Below are positions 60,879 through 64,000 of a DNA stretch of 64,000 nt, piece after piece. How positions within the stretch are numbered: the stretch's first letter is position 1; every line of letters starts with the position of its first letter. The stretch comes from Duganella sp. 1411 (lineage in GTDB: Bacteria > Pseudomonadota > Gammaproteobacteria > Burkholderiales > Burkholderiaceae_D): positions 186,001 to 250,000 of the forward strand of contig NZ_JAFICD010000003.1 in assembly GCF_017833525.1 (NCBI RefSeq), written 5' to 3'. A model generated the notes under the pieces. That model saw only the letters and a program-made list of their open reading frames with translations. It was not told the origin of the DNA and searched no databases. The translations under genes and the position numbers were made by a program.

Positions 60879-61805
60879 TCAATCCGGCTTGAAGTTTTGG
60901 CCCAGCGACATGGGTTTGTTTAACAAGATAGTCCGCGGATTGCGGCAGATGATCACCAGCACCACGATGGTGGCCAGGTACGGCAGCATCGACAGGAACT
61001 CCGCCGGGATCGCGATGCCCAGGCCCTGGCCATGGAACTGCAGCACCGTCACGCCGCCGAACAGGTAGGCGCCGACCAGCACCCCGCGCGGCTTCCAGGT
61101 CGCGAACACCACCTGCGCCAGCGCGATCCAGCCGCGTCCCGCCGTCATGCCCTCGACCCACATCGGCGTCAGCGCCAGCGACAGGTAGGCGCCCCCCAGG
61201 CCGGCCATGGCGCCGCCGAACAGCACCGTGCCGTAGCGCAGCGCGATGACCGGGAACCCGATCGCGTGGGCGCTGTGCGGCGATTCGCCGACCGCCCGTA
61301 TCACCAGCCCCAGACGGGTGCGCGCCAGCATCCAGCCGATCAGCGCCACCAGCGCCACCGACGCGTACACCATGGCGTCGAAGCGGAACAGCAGCGGGCC
61401 GACGAACGGCAGCTCCGACAACAGCGGCAACGTCAGCGACGGCATGCGCTCCACCGTCTGGCCGACAAAGCCGCGCCCCACGAACGCCGACACGCCGATG
61501 CCGAACAACGTCAGCGCCAGGCCGGTGGCCACCTGGTTGGTCTGCAGCGTCAACACCAAAAAGCCGAAGATCAGCGACATCGCCATCCCCGCCGCCATCG
61601 CCGCCGCCAGGCCCAGCCACATCTGGCCGGTGCTCAAGGTAACGCCGAAGCCGACCACCGCGCCGACCAGCATCATGCCCTCCATGCCCAGATTGAGCAC
61701 GCCGGAACGTTCGGTCACCAATTCGCCCATCGAGGCCACCACCAGCGGCGTGGCGGCGCCCGCCGTGCTGGCGAGGAAGGCGATTAACAACGCGCTATCG
61801 ATCAT
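60879..61805 (-). CDS. ABC transporter permease, nucleoside type (NupQ-like)
   Basis: This 308-residue protein has eight or more membrane helices and the BPD_transp_2 family features (GELVTERSGVLNLGMEGMML, ALRYGTVLFGGAMAGLGGAY). It resembles permeases of nucleoside or purine importers of the NupP/NupQ or BmpC type. The start overlaps the next permease stop by four bases. It is the last gene of the operon; no binding protein is in the window. Confidence 0.88.
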   Translation of the reverse strand: MIDSALLIAFLASTAGAATPLVVASMGELVTERSGVLNLGMEGMMLVGAVVGFGVTLSTGQMWLGLAAAMAAGMAMSLIFGFLVLTLQTNQVATGLALTLFGIGVSAFVGRGFVGQTVERMPSLTLPLLSELPFVGPLLFRFDAMVYASVALVALIGWMLARTRLGLVIRAVGESPHSAHAIGFPVIALRYGTVLFGGAMAGLGGAYLSLALTPMWVEGMTAGRGWIALAQVVFATWKPRGVLVGAYLFGGVTVLQFHGQGLGIAIPAEFLSMLPYLATIVVLVIICRNPRTILLNKPMSLGQNFKPD

Positions 61806-62896
61806 ACGGTTTCTCCAACGGCGACGCTCGCGGGCGTGGGACGCTTGCGCGGCTTGAAGCGGTAGTGGATGAACAGGTCGGCCGCCAGCAGGTAAAACAG
61901 CAGCAACCCCTGGAACATGCCGGTGATCGCCGACGGCACCTGCAGCTCGATCTGCGCGGTCTCGCCGCCGATGTACAGCAGCGACATCAGCAGCGCCGAC
62001 AGCACCACGCCCAGCGGATGCAGGCGGCCGACATAGGCGACAATGATGGCCGCGAAGCCGTAGCCGGACGACACCGAAGGCTGCATCTGCCCCAGCGGGC
62101 CGGCTACCTCGCCGACGCCGGCCACGCCGGCCAACGCGCCGCTGACCATGAACGCCAGCCAGACGTTGCGCGGCTCGCTGAAGCCGGCGTACAGCGCCGC
62201 CGCCGGCGCCATGCCGCTGACCTGCATGCGGTAGCCGGCGAAGGTGTGCTTACAGAAGAACCAAGCCGCCGCCGCCACCACCAGCGACAGCACGAAGGCG
62301 GCGTTGGTGCGCAGGCCCTCCACCAGCAGGGGCAAGGTGGCCGACGCGCTGAACATCTTCGATTGCGGGAAGTTGAAGCCGTCCGGGTCGCGCATCGGCC
62401 CATGCACCAGATAACTGAGCAGATGGTAGGCCACGTACACCAGCATCAGGCTGACCAGGATCTCGCTGGTGTTGAAGCGGGTGCGCAGCAGCGCCGGTAT
62501 CGCCGCCCACAGCATGCCGCCCAGCGCGCCGGCCGCCAGCATCAGCGGCAGCACCCACCAGGCCTCGACCTGGTCGAAGTACAGCGCCACCGCGCCGGCG
62601 GCGATGGCGCCGATGGTCAGCTGGCCGTCGGCGCCGATGTTGGCGACGTTGGCGCGAAAGCCGATCGCCAGGCCCACGCCGCACAGGATCAGCGGCGTCG
62701 CCTTGAGCAGCAGCTCGCCGACGCCGTACAGCGAGGTCCACGGCTTGACGAAGTAGACGTAGAACGCGTGCAGCGGCTGCTGGCCGAGGAAGAAGAACAG
62801 CAAGGAGCCGGTCAGCAGCATGGCCGCCGCCGCGATCAGCGGCGACGCCAGCATCATGCGGCGCGAAGGTTCCGGACGTGGTTCAAGCGTGGACAT
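61802..62896 (-). CDS. ABC transporter permease, nucleoside type (NupP-like)
   Basis: This 364-residue protein has about ten membrane helices and the BPD_transp_2 features (GVGLAIGFRANVANIGADGQ and SGYGFAAIIVAYVGRLHPLG). Partner of the next permease. Its start overlaps the ATPase gene by 14 bp, so the three are one operon. Confidence 0.88.
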   Translation of the reverse strand: MSTLEPRPEPSRRMMLASPLIAAAAMLLTGSLLFFFLGQQPLHAFYVYFVKPWTSLYGVGELLLKATPLILCGVGLAIGFRANVANIGADGQLTIGAIAAGAVALYFDQVEAWWVLPLMLAAGALGGMLWAAIPALLRTRFNTSEILVSLMLVYVAYHLLSYLVHGPMRDPDGFNFPQSKMFSASATLPLLVEGLRTNAAFVLSLVVAAAAWFFCKHTFAGYRMQVSGMAPAAALYAGFSEPRNVWLAFMVSGALAGVAGVGEVAGPLGQMQPSVSSGYGFAAIIVAYVGRLHPLGVVLSALLMSLLYIGGETAQIELQVPSAITGMFQGLLLFYLLAADLFIHYRFKPRKRPTPASVAVGETV

Positions 62897-64000
62897 GGTC
62901 GGCCGCTCCCTGGTAATCGAAGTCGCCGCTCATCCACACGCCGATCTGGTTGATGCTGGTGTCGGCCGCCGGCACCGCGCGCGACAGGCGGCCGTCGGCC
63001 AGCACCGCGATGCGGTCGCTCAGCATGAATAATTCGTCCAGCTCCTCGGACAACACCAGCACCGCCACGCCCTGGTCGCGCATGTCGAGGATGGCCTGGC
63101 GTATCAACATGGCGGCGCCGACGTCCACGCCCCATGTCGGCTGCGCGAACACCATCACCGTGGGCGCCAGCATGATTTCGCGGCCGACGATGAACTTCTG
63201 CAGATTGCCGCCCGACAGGCTGGCCGCGGCCGAGCGCTCGCCGCCGCACTTGACGTTGAAGCGGTCGATCACCTTGCGCGCGAAGTCGCCCACCGCGCCG
63301 CGCCGTATCAATCCGTTTTTGACCATGCCGGTGTCGGCCGCCCGCAGGTAGCCGGTCAGCAGCGCGTTGTCGGCCAGCGACAGGTCCGGCGCGGCGCCGC
63401 GTCCCAGCCTTTCCTCGGGCACGAAGCCCAGTCCCAGCCGGCGGCGCCGCGCGGCGTCGAACCTGCCCACGTCGAGGGTTCCGAGCCGGATCGCGCCACC
63501 GCCGCCCGCGCGCAGCGGACGCTCGCCGGAGATGGCCTTCAACAGCTCCTGCTGGCCGTTGCCGGAGATGCCGGCGATGCCGACGATCTCGCCGCCGCGC
63601 ACCTCCAGATCGATGTCCTTGAGGCGGGTGCCGAAAGGATCGTCGCTGTCGACCGTCAAGCCCCGCACGTTCAGCAGCACCTCGCCCGGCGCGCGCGGCC
63701 GGTTTACGCACACCGGCAGCTCGCGCCCGATCATCAACTCGGCCAGCGAGCGCGCGCTTTCCCGCTTCGGATCGGCGGTGCCGGACACGCGCCCGCCGCG
63801 CAGCACCGTCGCCTTGTCGCACAGCGACTGGATTTCGTCGAGTTTGTGGCTGATATACAGGATGCTGACCCCTTCGGAGGCCAGGCGCCGCAGCGATTCG
63901 AACAATTTAAGCACCGCGTCGGGCGTCAGCACCGAGGTCGGCTCGTCCATGATCAGCAAGCGGGGCGACTGCAGCAGGCAGCGCACGATCTCCACCCGCT
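62883..64000 (-). CDS. ABC transporter ATPase, double nucleotide-binding (5' part off window)
   Basis: The visible part is the end of a double-domain ATPase of the NupO/sugar type. It begins inside the first domain (VEIVRCLLQSPRLLIMDEPT, SHKLDE); the start codon lies beyond the right edge, so an in-frame ATG at 63995 is internal. The second domain has LEVRGGEIVGIAGISGNGQQ (degenerate Walker A, no GK), the signature LSGGNLQKFIVGREI and a degenerate Walker B. That pattern, second site inactive, is normal for this family. It energises the two permeases. Confidence 0.88.
   Translation of the reverse strand, partial: RVEIVRCLLQSPRLLIMDEPTSVLTPDAVLKLFESLRRLASEGVSILYISHKLDEIQSLCDKATVLRGGRVSGTADPKRESARSLAELMIGRELPVCVNRPRAPGEVLLNVRGLTVDSDDPFGTRLKDIDLEVRGGEIVGIAGISGNGQQELLKAISGERPLRAGGGGAIRLGTLDVGRFDAARRRRLGLGFVPEERLGRGAAPDLSLADNALLTGYLRAADTGMVKNGLIRRGAVGDFARKVIDRFNVKCGGERSAAASLSGGNLQKFIVGREIMLAPTVMVFAQPTWGVDVGAAMLIRQAILDMRDQGVAVLVLSEELDELFMLSDRIAVLADGRLSRAVPAADTSINQIGVWMSGDFDYQGAADHVHA

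Noticed and set aside
1..64000. CRISPR array, tRNA, rRNA or phage genes
   Set aside because: No regularly spaced direct repeats, no tRNA-like cloverleaf with a GGTTCRA-type T arm, and no structural phage genes were recognised.

Overview
The window is high-GC DNA, apparently chromosomal, from a betaproteobacterium, most likely Oxalobacteraceae (Massilia/Duganella/Janthinobacterium-like). Evidence for this: the Tad pilus locus layout, a fused indolepyruvate:ferredoxin oxidoreductase next to icmF, many LysR/SDR genes, and Reg_prop/Y_Y_Y sensor kinases. The taxon is inferred from gene content, not from a marker gene. No rRNA, tRNA, CRISPR array or recognisable transposase was seen.

Layout. (1) 0-11 kb: a quorum-sensing locus. 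A LuxR-type regulator and a LuxI-type synthase are divergent, two small paralogous proteins follow luxI, and a degenerate one-module NRPS gene lies behind luxR. Two near-identical 16-bp lux-box palindromes, each exactly 23 bp from a -10 element, sit before luxI and before the NRPS gene. Around them are a Reg_prop hybrid sensor kinase, a DUF4337-like membrane protein and a solute-binding protein. (2) 11-28 kb: a segment bracketed by two almost identical alpha/beta-hydrolase (cofactor-free haloperoxidase type) genes in the same orientation; a third, diverged copy touches the left edge. Between them are a lower-GC sensor kinase with a convergent response regulator, a quinone oxidoreductase-SnoaL fusion, four SDRs, WrbA, DoxX, pirin, and LysR/AraC regulators: a redox and electrophile-stress region. 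(3) 28-31 kb: small secreted proteins, a LysR regulator and a GIN-domain protein ending in a strong terminator. (4) 31-41.2 kb: a Tad/Flp pilus locus on the minus strand, from flp to a TadD-like lipoprotein, without TadE/F/G pseudopilins. It is followed by a diguanylate cyclase and an HD-GYP phosphodiesterase that converge. (5) 44-52 kb: a LysR regulator, the 2-ketoacid:ferredoxin oxidoreductase and icmF, which could carry a branched-chain 2-ketoacid through isobutyryl-CoA to butyryl-CoA. icmF has a 20-bp perfect palindrome inside its promoter. (6) 52-59 kb: SoxR with a textbook 19-bp-spacer SoxR promoter driving a RidA-family gene, then LacI, a TetR/metallo-hydrolase pair, a MoaD-like/BNR-repeat operon and a ferredoxin. 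(7) 59-64 kb: an Aer-like chemoreceptor with a perfect FNR-type site upstream, and a nucleoside-type ABC importer that runs off the right edge.

Several palindromic GACCCC-type intergenic elements lie between 45 and 53.4 kb, with a different REP-like element at 58.6 kb. The most interesting parts are the quorum-sensing/degenerate-NRPS unit, the MoaD-BNR pair, the SoxR-RidA unit, and the icmF promoter, which appears to abut a repeat element.
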